Positions 15,577-24,380 of a stretch of DNA of 64,000 nucleotides are shown piece by piece. Position numbers and translations under genes: made by a program. This DNA is from Amycolatopsis camponoti (GTDB lineage: Bacteria; Actinomycetota; Actinomycetes; Mycobacteriales; Pseudonocardiaceae). The notes under the pieces were generated by a model. The model made no database searches. It was not told the DNA's origin and saw only the letters and a program-made list of their open reading frames with translations. The DNA lies in assembly GCF_902497555.1 (NCBI RefSeq), contig NZ_CABVGP010000002.1, positions 1,562,501 to 1,626,500 of the forward strand, written 5' to 3'. Each line of letters starts with the position of its first letter. The stretch's first letter is position 1.

Positions 15577-16327
15577 GGCTGTCCCACTTCCCGTTGGAGG
15601 TCTGGAGCTGCTGCCGGTCGAGGCCCCGGGGCGGGCGCGACCAGCCCGCAACGTAGGTGCCCTGGCCGGTGATCGCCCTCGCCCGGTCGTCGACCAGGAA
15701 CTCCGCCACGTGCGCGACGCCCGCCGAGTAGGGTTCGGCGCTGTCGCCGGCCGGGCTCAGGCGCGGTCGGGGGTTCGTGGCGCATGCCTGCGGCGCGATG
15801 TAGTTCGCGGTGATGCCGAACGCCGCCAGCTCGACCGCGAGGGTCCGGGTGAACCCGATCAGGCCGGACAGCACGGTCTGCGCGTCGCGCCACTCGCCGT
15901 CCCCGGTGCCCGTGGCCAGGCCGACGTTGATGATCCGGCCCCACTTCCGGCGGGCCATGTGCGCCGTGGTGGCCCGGCAGCAGACGAACAGCGAACGCAG
16001 CCGGCGCCGGACCGTGCCGATGTGGTGCTCGAGCGACGGCGACAGCTCGGCCGGTACGCCGAGCGGGACGCCGGTGACGAGGACGGCCGGGCTGCCGAGT
16101 TCGGACCCGGCTGCGCGTACCGCGCTCTCGAACGAAGTGCTGTCGGCGCAATCGGCTTCGAGGGCGACGCACTGCCGGCCGGCCTGCGCGATCTGCCGGG
16201 CCGTCTCTTCGAATCCGGTGAGGTCGGTGTCGATCAGCGCGACGTCGAATCCGCCGCGGGCGAGCCGGACCGCGGCCGCCGGGCCGACGTCGTCGTTCGC
16301 GCCCGCGATGACGGCGACGCGGGTCAC
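15563..16327 (-). CDS. SDR-fold protein lacking catalytic residues
   Basis: A 254-residue protein clearly of the short-chain dehydrogenase fold, e.g. LIGFTRTLAVELAAFGITANYIAPQ and RRKWGRIINVG. The usual active site is gone. The glycine motif is AGANDDVGPAAA. The catalytic-serine strand reads IINVGLATGTG instead of INxSS. The YxxxK segment aligns with DAQTV just before LSGLIGF, so Tyr and Lys appear replaced by Asp and Val. It may bind a nucleotide without reducing, act as a partner subunit, or catalyse something else. GTG start at 16327. The stop overlaps the ligase start by 14 bp, so the two are probably co-translated from the promoter at 16403-16508. Confidence 0.78.
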   Translation of the reverse strand: MTRVAVIAGANDDVGPAAAVRLARGGFDVALIDTDLTGFEETARQIAQAGRQCVALEADCADSTSFESAVRAAGSELGSPAVLVTGVPLGVPAELSPSLEHHIGTVRRRLRSLFVCCRATTAHMARRKWGRIINVGLATGTGDGEWRDAQTVLSGLIGFTRTLAVELAAFGITANYIAPQACATNPRPRLSPAGDSAEPYSAGVAHVAEFLVDDRARAITGQGTYVAGWSRPPRGLDRQQLQTSNGKWDSHVSH

Positions 16328-16402
16328 CGGGCTTCCGGCTGCTGCAAGGTGCGTCGCATGGCGATTCTTTCTGGTCGTTCGAATGCCGAACCGTGCTTTC
16401 CG

Positions 16403-16508
16403 GCCAAGGCTAAGCAATGCACGGCGAATCGGGCCATGCGGTTCCGGTGGAAAGAAGAAATTCCGCCACCGGCAGTTTCCCGGCAGATGCCCCGATTCAC
16501 TGGCCGGG
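16403..16508 (-). promoter_or_regulatory. Cluster promoter element, copy 2 (inverted)
   Basis: Read leftward, this stretch matches the promoter at 5974-6078 in the same order: GGCCAGTGAATCGGGGCA, CTGCCG, GAAACTGCCG, CTTC, GAACC, CATGGCC and CTTAGCCTTGGC. The likely -10, TAGCCT, occupies 16412-16407. It would drive the SDR-like and ligase-MbtH genes with a leader of about 70 bases. The same region must also hold a rightward promoter for the glycosyltransferase. Confidence 0.6.
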
Positions 16509-16580
16509 AAAGTCCGGCGGTCCGCATCCTGGGGAAAGTGGTGTTCGAAAACCGGCTGCGCCGAACAGAGGAGTCCACCG

Positions 16581-17717
16581 TTGCGAGTACTGTTCACCAC
16601 CCTGTCCGGCGTCGGCCACCTGTTCCCGATGGTGCCGCTCGCGCAGGCGTTGCGGGACGCGGGCCACACCGTGCTCGTCGCCGGTGACGACGAGTTCGCC
16701 CCGGCGGTGCGGGCAGCAGGCCTGCCGGCCACCGCCGTGCTGCCCCCGAGTGACCTGTCCACGCTGCTGAAACCGCCGACAGGTGTCACCTTCGGCCGGT
16801 TCGACCCGCGACGGGCGGCCGAAGGCAGCGGACGGCGGTGCGGGGAGGCGGCCGTGCGGGCGCTGCCGGCGGTCCGGCGGCTGGTGGCGGAGTGGCGTCC
16901 GGATCTGGTCGTTTCCGAGCCCATGGAGCTGGCCGGCCCGGCCGCCGCGACCGAGGCCGGCGTGCCCTGGGTGCGGCACCACTGGGGGCTGTTCCCGCCG
17001 GAAGGCATCCTGGCCGCCGCGACCGCGTCGATGGCGGCCGCCGGGCTGCCACCGCTGGCCGAGCCCGTGCGGACGCTCGACATCTGCCCGGCCGGCCTGC
17101 AGTTCCCGGCGGAGGTGCCGGTGACCCCGATGCGGTACGTCCCGTACCACCGGCCGGCCGACGTTCCCGCCTGGTTGACCGGCGGCGCGCCGGCCCGGCC
17201 GCGGGTGTGCCTGACCATGGGCACCATGCTGCCCCGGCGCGACCCGGAGGTCGCCCCGCTCTGGCGGCGGCTGCTGGACGAATTCCTCGGGCACGGCCAC
17301 GAAGTGGTCATCGCCATCGACCCGAAGGACCGGTCGGTGCTGGGCGAGCTGCCCGACGGCGTGCGAGCGGACTGGGTACCGCTGGCGGTCCTCCTGCCGA
17401 CGTGCACGGCGGTCGTGCACCACGGCGGGATGGGCAGCTCGTTGACGGCCGCGACGTGCGGCGTGCCCCAGCTGATCGTCCCGCACTTCGGCGACCAGTT
17501 CCGCAACGCGGGGCGGATCACCGAGGTCGGCGCGGCCCTCACCCTGCCCCGGGCCACGGAGGACCCGGCGGAGATCGCCGCGGCCGCCGCCGGAGTCACC
17601 GCCGCGGAGACGCTCAGGGAGGTTTCGCGGCGGCTGGCGGCGGAAAACGCGCTCCGGCCCAGCCCGGCCGAGGTGGCCGCGCAGCTGGCCGAACCCGCGA
17701 CGACGCCGACGGCGTGA
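16581..17717 (+). CDS. Glycosyltransferase, GT1/macrolide-type
   Basis: A 378-residue GT-B-fold glycosyltransferase. The N-terminal acceptor domain starts VLFTTLSGVGHLFPMVPLAQALRDAGH. The C-terminal donor domain has the nucleotide-sugar motif HHGGMGSSLTAATCGVPQLIVPHFGDQFRNA near residue 280. It likely transfers the deoxysugar made by the enzymes encoded at 17767-19897 onto the aromatic aglycone. It starts at TTG (16581) with AGAGGAG seven bases upstream, and no ATG or GTG start would keep the N-terminal motif intact. A hairpin terminator follows, and the downstream sugar genes converge on it. Confidence 0.92.
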   Translation: MRVLFTTLSGVGHLFPMVPLAQALRDAGHTVLVAGDDEFAPAVRAAGLPATAVLPPSDLSTLLKPPTGVTFGRFDPRRAAEGSGRRCGEAAVRALPAVRRLVAEWRPDLVVSEPMELAGPAAATEAGVPWVRHHWGLFPPEGILAAATASMAAAGLPPLAEPVRTLDICPAGLQFPAEVPVTPMRYVPYHRPADVPAWLTGGAPARPRVCLTMGTMLPRRDPEVAPLWRRLLDEFLGHGHEVVIAIDPKDRSVLGELPDGVRADWVPLAVLLPTCTAVVHHGGMGSSLTAATCGVPQLIVPHFGDQFRNAGRITEVGAALTLPRATEDPAEIAAAAAGVTAAETLREVSRRLAAENALRPSPAEVAAQLAEPATTPTA

Positions 17718-17725
17718 ACCGAGCC

Positions 17726-17758
17726 GCCGGGCGGTGGAGGAATCCCGCACCGCCCGGC
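17726..17758. terminator. Bidirectional terminator between convergent genes
   Basis: An 11-bp perfect stem (GCCGGGCGGTG with CACCGCCCGGC, 11-base loop) lies in the 49-bp gap between the convergent glycosyltransferase and deoxysugar reductase genes and could end transcription from both sides. Confidence 0.7.
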
Positions 17759-17766
17759 AGCGCCGT

Positions 17767-18525
17767 TCACCGGGGGAGTGCGGGTTCGCCGGCTGGAACG
17801 TACCGATCGAGCAATGTGGACAGATACCCCGGCCCGAAACCGAACGTGCCCACTTCGGGCACCAGCCGCCGCAAGCGGTCCAAACTGACCACCGGGGTGC
17901 TCGCCGGCCGGTGTACCACCCGCTTGACGGCCGTCGTGCCGAGCCGGGTCTCGATGCCGGCGATGATGCTCTCGACCGGGACCGGCACCCCGGACGCCAC
18001 GTTCACCACGGTGTCGCGCACTCCGGCGCGCAGCAGGCCGTCCAGCGCGGCGAGGACGTGGCGGACGTCCACCAGGTCCCGGGAGACACCGCGGCGCACG
18101 AGTACCGAACCGGACCGGACCTGGGCGATCAACGCCGGCAGCAACTGGTGCTCACGCTGGCCCGAGCCGACGAGGTTGCTCAGCCGCAAGGTCAGCCAGC
18201 CGGCCCCGCTGGCCGCCAGCACCGTTTCCAGCGCCAGCTTGTGGCGGCCGTACGCCGAGGTGGGGAACACCGGCCCGGTCTCGGTGCCCGGTGAGGGCGT
18301 CCCGTACAGAACCGGCGACGCCGTCGAAAAGAACAACGCCAGCCGGCCGCGGTCCCGGCACTCGAGTGCGACGCGGTACAGCAGCTCGGCTTCGCGGTCG
18401 AATTCGGCCGCCGAGTCCACGATCGTGCTCGACACGCCGGCCGCGATCGCCGTCACGCCCGGGTGCCGGTCGCCGAAGTGCGCACGCACGTGCGTGGCCA
18501 GGAAACCGCCGCCGATCACCTGCAT
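17767..18525 (-). CDS. NDP-deoxyhexose 4-ketoreductase-like, NAD-dependent epimerase family
   Basis: A 252-residue extended-SDR protein. The N-terminal Rossmann motif is short (VIGGGFLATHV), and the catalytic YGRHK appears in TSAYGRHKLALETVLAASG with the serine region FFSTASPVLYG before it. It is shorter than standard epimerases and resembles the LanR/UrdR-type reductases that finish 2,6-dideoxy or 2,3,6-trideoxy sugars by reducing the 4-keto group. It sits 13 bp downstream of a 2,3-dehydratase gene in the same operon, which supports that role. The C-terminal substrate domain is reduced. Confidence 0.82.
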   Translation of the reverse strand: MQVIGGGFLATHVRAHFGDRHPGVTAIAAGVSSTIVDSAAEFDREAELLYRVALECRDRGRLALFFSTASPVLYGTPSPGTETGPVFPTSAYGRHKLALETVLAASGAGWLTLRLSNLVGSGQREHQLLPALIAQVRSGSVLVRRGVSRDLVDVRHVLAALDGLLRAGVRDTVVNVASGVPVPVESIIAGIETRLGTTAVKRVVHRPASTPVVSLDRLRRLVPEVGTFGFGPGYLSTLLDRYVPAGEPALPR

Positions 18526-18538
18526 CGCGGCCGGCCGC

Positions 18539-19897
18539 TCACATCAGCGCCCGCAGCGCCGCGACCAGCGTCCGGGCCTGGACGTTGAGGTAGTGGCGGT
18601 GCTGCAGCAGCACGGTCAGCTGGCTCAGCGTCAGCCACTGGAACTGGCCGTCCGGCCGGACCGAGAACCCGTCGTCGACCTCGAGGATCACGTACCGGCT
18701 CCGAGCGTCGTAGAACCGGCCGCCCTCCTCGGAAAACTCGACGTCGAACCAGGTCCGCTCCGGCCGCCGGGCGCGCACCAGGTCCACATACGGCGGCAGG
18801 TGGCCGTAGTTCTCCGGGACGCACTGCACCGTGGGCGCCAGCTCGACGACGTCGAGGTAACCGGGCTCGACCCGGGCGTTGATCAGGGCGTGCACCACCC
18901 CCTCGAACCGCTTGACCAGCAGCGCGACGATGCCGGCCCCGTGCGGTTCGAGCAGCGGCTGCTGCCACGAGCCGACCTCCCGGCAGCCGGCCTGGACGTC
19001 CACCGCCACGACGCTGAAGAACCGGCCCGACTCGTGGGCGATGGCGGTGTCCGTCCGGTGCCAGTGCTCGATCTCGCGCAGCGGCACCGGTTCGGTGACC
19101 AGCTCGTGCTCGGTGTGCATCCGGGTGATCCAGCTGAGCACCTCCGCCGTGGTGTGCAGGCTGCCCGCGGTGTCGGGCGCGGCCGGCAGGCAGGACAGCA
19201 CGGTCCTGGCGTCCATGTTGACCACGTTGTCCAGGTGCAGCAGGCGGTGCAGCTGCCCGAGGGTGAGCCACTGGAAGTCCTCGCCGGCCTCGACCTCGGG
19301 ACCGACCTCCACGACCATGTTCCGGTTGCGCTTGCGGTAGAACCAGGCGCCCTGCTCGGACTGCAGGACGTCGGCGATGACCTGCCGCGGGTCGGCCGGG
19401 GCGAAGTGTTCCAGGTAGGGCACCACCCGGCCGCCGTGCACCCGGGTGTAGTTGCTGCGGGTCGCCTGGACCGTCGGCGCGACCTGCAGCCCGTTCGGGT
19501 TGCCCGGCTCCGCCTTGGCCTGCATCAGGCAATGGAACACGCCGTCGATCTCGCGCACGGCGATGCCCAGGATGCCGATCTCGGGCTGGTGGATGATCGG
19601 CTGGGACCACTCGCGCACCGGCCCGAAGTCGCTGCGCACCCGCAGGCCCTCGACCGAGAAGAACCGGCCGCTGGCGTGCGCGAGGTTGCCGGTGCCCGGG
19701 TCGAAATCCCAGCTGCCCAGCTCGGCGAAGGGGATCCGCCGCACCTCCTGGACGTGGTGCGGCCGCCGGCTTTCCAGCCACGCCAGCACTTCCCGGTGGG
19801 TCAGCATCCCGTCGATCGTCGCGGCGGACTCGGCGATGCGCTCGGGCAGCGACGCGTCGGTGTGGCGCAGCAGCCCGGTGGGCGTGGCCGTGGGCAT
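18539..19897 (-). CDS. NDP-hexose 2,3-dehydratase
   Basis: A 452-residue protein with two similar halves, as in the OleV/UrdS/MtmV family of NDP-4-keto-6-deoxyhexose 2,3-dehydratases. These start 2-deoxygenation of antibiotic sugars. The duplicated elements are SGRFFSVEGLRVR...REWSQPIIHQPEIGILGIAVREIDGVFHCLMQAKAEPGN in the first half and SGRFFSVVAVDVQ...GSWQQPLLEPHGAGIVALLVKRFEGVVHALINARVEPG in the second. GGAGG lies before its ATG. It is the fourth gene of the P450/sugar operon. With the 4-ketoreductase it predicts at least a 2-deoxysugar; the NDP-glucose synthase and 4,6-dehydratase are not in the window. Confidence 0.92.
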   Translation of the reverse strand: MPTATPTGLLRHTDASLPERIAESAATIDGMLTHREVLAWLESRRPHHVQEVRRIPFAELGSWDFDPGTGNLAHASGRFFSVEGLRVRSDFGPVREWSQPIIHQPEIGILGIAVREIDGVFHCLMQAKAEPGNPNGLQVAPTVQATRSNYTRVHGGRVVPYLEHFAPADPRQVIADVLQSEQGAWFYRKRNRNMVVEVGPEVEAGEDFQWLTLGQLHRLLHLDNVVNMDARTVLSCLPAAPDTAGSLHTTAEVLSWITRMHTEHELVTEPVPLREIEHWHRTDTAIAHESGRFFSVVAVDVQAGCREVGSWQQPLLEPHGAGIVALLVKRFEGVVHALINARVEPGYLDVVELAPTVQCVPENYGHLPPYVDLVRARRPERTWFDVEFSEEGGRFYDARSRYVILEVDDGFSVRPDGQFQWLTLSQLTVLLQHRHYLNVQARTLVAALRALM

Positions 19898-19909
19898 TCG
19901 GTTCCTCCG

Positions 19910-21130
19910 TTACGCCAGCAGGACCGGCAGTTCGGCGAGCCCGCGGAACGCGGGGATCTCGACCCCGAGCCACGGCACCTGCGCGGCGGGCACCGCGAGC
20001 CGGGTCCCCGGGAAGCGCGTGAACAGCGTCGACAGCGCGATCTGCGCTTCCATCCGGGCCAGCGGCGCGCCCAGGCAGTAGTGCGCCCCGTGGCCGAAGC
20101 CGAGGTGACCGCTGGTGTTGCGGCCGAAGTCGACCGTGTCCGGATCGGGGAAGCGGGCCGGGTCCCGGTTGGCCGCGGCGATCGCGATCTGGACGAGCGC
20201 GCCCTGCGGGATCACCTCGTCGCCGATGCGGATTTCCTCGGTGGCGTAACGGAAAGTCGCGTTCTCGGCGGGGCCGTCGAAGCGCAGCAGCTCCTCGACC
20301 GCGTCCGTGAGCAGCTCCGGCCGCGCCCGCAGCTCGGCCAGCCGGTCCGGGCGCTGCAGCAGGTGGAAGATCGAGTTGCCGATCAGGTTGCCGGTGGTTT
20401 CGTGGCCGGCGAACAGCAGCAGCCAGGCCGACGACACGAGCTCGCGTTCGTCGAGGCGGTCGTCGTCGCGGGCACTCACCAGCGAGCCGATCAGGTCGTC
20501 GCCCCGCTCGACGCGCTTGCGGGCGATGAGGTCCACCAGGAACTCGTGCAGCTTGCCTTCGGCGGCCTGCTGGGCGGTGGTGGACTCCTCGTCGAACCCG
20601 GTGTGCGCCACCGTCGCCGACCACCGCTGCACGTCCGCCCGCTCGGCTTCCGGCACCCCCAGCAGCTCGCAGATCACCGTGATCGGCAGGGGGAAGCTGA
20701 ACGCGTTCATCAGGTCGACCGGTTCCCCCAGGGGGATGCCGTCGAGCAGCTCGTCGGTGATCGCCTGCACCCGCGGCCGGAGCGCGTCGACCCGGCGCGG
20801 GGTGAAGGCCAGGCTGACCAGCCGGCGCAGCCGGGTGTGCTTGGCCCCGTCGGAGTTGATCATGTTGTCGTCGAGGTGCACCGAGCTGTCGCCGAAGATG
20901 GCGACGTAGGCGTCCCAGGCGCCGTACATGTCCTTGCTGAGCCGGGGATCGGCGAGTGCGGCGCGGGCGTCTTCGTAGCGGGTGACCACGTAGGCCGGGA
21001 ACCCGTGGGGTGCCGTCACCGGGCACGCCGCGCCCGACTCGCGCAACCGGGCGTAGGTCGGGTACGGGTCACGGCGGAAGTCCGCCGTGAACATCTCCGA
21101 AACGGGGCTGCTGCCCGCGATCTCCGTCAT
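19910..21130 (-). CDS. Cytochrome P450 (third of tandem)
   Basis: A 406-residue P450 with standard motifs: I-helix LLFAGHETTGNLIG, ExxR-type helix EELLRFDGPAENATFRYA, heme loop GFGHGAHYCLGAPLARMEAQIAL. This is the CYP105/107-like layout common in antibiotic tailoring. Its ATG overlaps the TGA of the upstream P450 (ATGA), and its TAA is 12 bp before the 2,3-dehydratase start. All residues needed for hydroxylation are present, unlike the P450 at 12515. Confidence 0.93.
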   Translation of the reverse strand: MTEIAGSSPVSEMFTADFRRDPYPTYARLRESGAACPVTAPHGFPAYVVTRYEDARAALADPRLSKDMYGAWDAYVAIFGDSSVHLDDNMINSDGAKHTRLRRLVSLAFTPRRVDALRPRVQAITDELLDGIPLGEPVDLMNAFSFPLPITVICELLGVPEAERADVQRWSATVAHTGFDEESTTAQQAAEGKLHEFLVDLIARKRVERGDDLIGSLVSARDDDRLDERELVSSAWLLLFAGHETTGNLIGNSIFHLLQRPDRLAELRARPELLTDAVEELLRFDGPAENATFRYATEEIRIGDEVIPQGALVQIAIAAANRDPARFPDPDTVDFGRNTSGHLGFGHGAHYCLGAPLARMEAQIALSTLFTRFPGTRLAVPAAQVPWLGVEIPAFRGLAELPVLLA

Positions 21131-22368
21131 CCGAGGGCTCCCTTCGCGTCGAACCGGACCGGCAGCTCGTAGACCGAGCGCAGCAGCAACCCCGACCGCC
21201 AGCGCAGCTCGGCGGGCTCGACGGCCAGCCGCAGGCCGGGCAGCCGGCGGACCACGGCCGCCAGTCCCGCGGTGCTCACCAGCTGGCCCACCTTCTGGCC
21301 GAGGCAGTTGTGCGTGCCGATGCCGAAAGCGATGTTGAGCTCGCCCTGGCGGGTCACGTCGAGCTGTTCGGGCTCGTCGTAGTGCCGGGGATCCCGGTGC
21401 GCGGCGGTGATCACCGGGCACACGACGGCGCCCTTCGGGATCACGGCGTCGCCGTACTCCAGGTCCTTGGCGGCGAACCGGAACGTCGCCGTCTGGGTCC
21501 CGCTGTCGTAGCGCAGCAGCTCGTTGACGGCGTTGTCCATCAGCTCCGGCCGGGCCCGCAGCAGCTCCAGCTGGTCGGGGTGGGTGAGCAGCGAGTGCAG
21601 CGCGGTCCCCAGGAAGGCGGTGACCGAGTCGACGCCGGACAGGACCATCGTGACGACCATGGCCAGCAGTTCCGGCTCGGTCATCTCCTCCCGGTCGTGG
21701 GCGCGGACGAGATCGCTGATCACGTCGTCGCCCAGCTGTTCGCGGCGCAGCCGGATCACCTCGAGCACGAGGTCGCGGATCTCGTACTTGATCCGGTCGA
21801 AGTCTTCCGAGTGGTGCTGGTAGCTGGGGCTGGTCAGGTTGCGGCCGAGCTCGCGCAACCGGGCCCAGTCGGCCGGCGGCAGCACGTGCACCCCGACCAG
21901 CTCGCCGATGATCCCGTCGGCCAGCGGCGAGGCGTACCCCTCGATCAGTTCTGCCTCGCCGTCGGCGGCGAACTTGTCGATCAGCTCGTCGGCGAGCCGG
22001 TCCGCCGGCTCCTGCAGCGAGCGCGCCTGCCGCGGCGTCATGTTCTTCGCGATCACGCGGCGCAGCCGGGTGTGCTCGGGCGGGTCGAGCATGGACAGGT
22101 TGCGGTGGAACGGTTTCAGCTCCGGGTCCATCAGCTGGTGCGCCGCGAGCGAACCCTCGGTGACCGAGCTGCGGTCCTTGACCAGGTCGGGATCGATCAG
22201 CGCCGCGCGCACGTCGTCGTAGCGCGTGAGGAACCAGAGCCGGTTCAGGCCGCCCGGGTAGAACCGCTGGGAAACACCGTCCTCCTCCCGCATGTGCTCG
22301 TAGGTGGCGTGTGGGCAGGCCACGAACTCGGGACTGAAGAGCTCGGGCACCGCGTCCTGCTGGGTCAT
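21127..22368 (-). CDS. Cytochrome P450 (second of tandem)
   Basis: A 413-residue P450 similar to its upstream neighbour: both have LDPPEHTRLRR-type helix C regions, TPRQ/TPRR and an NELLRYD/EELLRFD helix. The I-helix reads VLSGVDSVTAFLG: the acid is kept but serine-valine follows instead of Thr-Thr. The heme loop is AFGIGTHNCLGQKVGQLV, and the usual Arg after the loop (LAR) is absent. Such changes suggest a specialised oxidation. It overlaps both neighbours by 4 bp. Confidence 0.92.
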   Translation of the reverse strand: MTQQDAVPELFSPEFVACPHATYEHMREEDGVSQRFYPGGLNRLWFLTRYDDVRAALIDPDLVKDRSSVTEGSLAAHQLMDPELKPFHRNLSMLDPPEHTRLRRVIAKNMTPRQARSLQEPADRLADELIDKFAADGEAELIEGYASPLADGIIGELVGVHVLPPADWARLRELGRNLTSPSYQHHSEDFDRIKYEIRDLVLEVIRLRREQLGDDVISDLVRAHDREEMTEPELLAMVVTMVLSGVDSVTAFLGTALHSLLTHPDQLELLRARPELMDNAVNELLRYDSGTQTATFRFAAKDLEYGDAVIPKGAVVCPVITAAHRDPRHYDEPEQLDVTRQGELNIAFGIGTHNCLGQKVGQLVSTAGLAAVVRRLPGLRLAVEPAELRWRSGLLLRSVYELPVRFDAKGALG

Positions 22369-23606
22369 CGGCTTTCCTCGTCGGTGAAGGTGACGGGCAG
22401 TTCGCGGACGGCGCGCAGCAGGATGCCGGGCCGCCAGTCGAGGGTGTCGGGAGGCGCGGCGAGCACCAGATCGGGGAGCCCGCGCAGCACGGTCTCGAGC
22501 GTGATCCGCGTCAGCATCCGGCCGAGTTCCGCGCCGAGGCAGTTGTGGATGCCGTGCCCGAGCGCGACGTGGTGCTTGGCGTCCCGCGTGATGTCCAGCC
22601 GATCGGGGTCGGGGAACTGCCCGGGGTCGCGGTTGGCCGCGGCCAGGGTCAGCGCGACGACCGCGCCGCGGGGGATGACCGTGCCGCCGAGCTCGACGTC
22701 TTCGCTGGTGAACCGGAACGACGCGGTCTGCATGGCGCCGTCGAACCGCAGCAGCTCCTCGACCGCCTTGTCCATCAGCTCGGGGCGGGACCGCAGCAGC
22801 TCCAGCTGACCGGGGTCGAGCAGCAGTGCGAGCAGGGCGTTGCCGAGGAAGGCGGCCGTCGTGTCCATGCCGCCGAGCACGAGGGTGACCACCAGGCCGA
22901 AGAGCTGGTCGGCGGACAGTTCGCCGCGATCGGTGGCCGCGATCAACGCGCTGAACACGTCGGGCCCCGGGTGCTCGCGGCGCCGCGCGATCAGGACCTC
23001 GACCATCGCCTTGATCTCGAACTTGATTTCGTCGTAGTCGACGGTCGTCGCGCTGTTGTCCGGGGTGGTCAGCCGGTTGCCGAGCACCCGCAGCCGGTTC
23101 CAGTCGAACCCGGGCCAGTCGTCCTCGGGCCGGGAGCCGAGCATGCCGCCGATGATGTGGTAGCACAGCGGAACGGCGAGCTGGCCGACGAGCTCCGCTT
23201 TCCCGTCCGGCCGGAACCCGGCGACGAGCTGGTCGGCGTAGGCCGCTGCCTTGTCCGCCATCGCCCGGATGCGGCGTGGGGTGAACTCCTTGGCCACCAG
23301 CCGGCGCAACGTGGTGTGCTCCGGCGGGTCCAGCATGATCAACGTCCGGTGGAACGCGGCCAGCTCGGGGTTTCCCCGCCCCTTGGCCAGCCCGCCCGCC
23401 GACACCGATTCGCGGCTCTTGCGGAAGCGTGGGTCGCGGAACGCCGCGCGGACGTCTTCGTAGCGGGAGACGAACCACACCTGCATACGCTCGCCGGCGT
23501 ACCGCTTGCAGACCACCGGTTCGTTTTCGCGGAGTGCCTGGTACGTGGGATACGGATTTGCGGTGAACTCTTCGCTGAACAATGCGGGAGCGTCTGTTTC
23601 GGGCAT
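22365..23606 (-). CDS. Cytochrome P450 (first of tandem)
   Basis: A 413-residue P450, first gene of the five-gene operon (three P450s, 2,3-dehydratase, ketoreductase). I-helix VLGGMDTTAAFLG, helix EELLRFDGAMQTASFRF and heme loop ALGHGIHNCLGAELGRML are present. It is a close relative of the next P450, indicating tandem duplication. The ATG at 23606 has AGGTGA five bases upstream. Multiple P450s next to an aromatic PKS suggest several oxidative ring modifications, for example xanthone-type rearrangement or ether-bridge formation; this is inference from cluster composition. Confidence 0.92.
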   Translation of the reverse strand: MPETDAPALFSEEFTANPYPTYQALRENEPVVCKRYAGERMQVWFVSRYEDVRAAFRDPRFRKSRESVSAGGLAKGRGNPELAAFHRTLIMLDPPEHTTLRRLVAKEFTPRRIRAMADKAAAYADQLVAGFRPDGKAELVGQLAVPLCYHIIGGMLGSRPEDDWPGFDWNRLRVLGNRLTTPDNSATTVDYDEIKFEIKAMVEVLIARRREHPGPDVFSALIAATDRGELSADQLFGLVVTLVLGGMDTTAAFLGNALLALLLDPGQLELLRSRPELMDKAVEELLRFDGAMQTASFRFTSEDVELGGTVIPRGAVVALTLAAANRDPGQFPDPDRLDITRDAKHHVALGHGIHNCLGAELGRMLTRITLETVLRGLPDLVLAAPPDTLDWRPGILLRAVRELPVTFTDEESR

Positions 23607-24380
23607 GGTCACCTCGAGTGGCCTGACGGGAAAGAAACACGAACTCGACGTCACCGACGACCCTATTGGCTCCCCACGTGCCGGACACCTGAGAGAACGG
23701 CAGCAGTGTTCCGGCGGTTTCAGTGCACGTTCGCGCCGCCGCTCCTTCCGGTCCGGCACGGCGGTTCCGCGGGCCTCTCGGGTGAACTTGGATAAAACGG
23801 ACTTACGCGACATCAGTACCTTGACAACATGTCAGACGCATTGATAGACAAACTCATATCTTCCGAACGAGACCCTCCGAGGGTGCGCCATATGGAGATC
23901 GACAGTCGGCCTCGGTCATCCGACGCCACCCAGCTGTGTGCGCGCCCGGAGCAACCCGGTGAGCGGGATGGGTCCGCGGATTCCCCTTCCTGTGCCGCCG
24001 GGTTCCGGCTCGCGGCCGGCCGCGAGCTGCGCGGCCGTTCGCCGACGACCGCTTGATCCTCGCTCTCTCCGGACCGTCCGGGCACCCTTGATGCCGAGGT
24101 CCGGTGACCAGAGAATTCCACGACGTGATCTCCGGGCAGGGAGATCCCGGTACTGTGGTACAAGTTGACAACTGGGGGTTGGTAACCGAGGTGAAATTCA
24201 GCGCGAACTGAATTGATTGGACCGCGCGCTCCGTCGGGTGTCGGAGTGGGCGCAATAGGTGATCGCGTGCTGGGGCGTTGCCGGGAGGCGCGGACTGGGG
24301 GCGCGTGGTCGCCGATCAAGGGTACTCGCGGTTCGGTCTGCTGTTTGCGATGGGCCGGCGGGAAATTCTTTGGGGGCCTT
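23607..24380. promoter_or_regulatory. 774-bp divergent regulatory region
   Basis: No convincing gene lies between the P450 operon and the regulator. It is less GC-rich at its centre and holds several promoter-like and operator-like elements. TTGACA at 23821 is followed 18 bp later by TAGACA, and it overlaps the inverted repeat TGACA-ACA-TGTCA. The palindrome AGTTGACAACT lies at 24163-24173 with a GTACTGTGGTAC repeat just before it. Leftward, the leader of the P450 operon contains AAACCGCCGG, weakly like the AAACTGCCGG core of the other two cluster promoters. A 75-codon frame starting at 23829 has no ribosome binding site and is probably not a gene. Confidence 0.5.

Noticed and set aside
16838..21172. 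Open frame of more than 1,400 codons on the plus strand crossing the glycosyltransferase, sugar and P450 genes
   Set aside because: It is antisense or out of frame to genes with clear family motifs, and its translation is Arg/Gly/Pro-rich low-complexity sequence, as expected of a third-position GC shadow.
23829..24056. 75-codon frame upstream of the regulator
   Set aside because: Starts a few bases after a promoter-like TTGACA with no ribosome binding site; sequence is not recognisable as a protein family.
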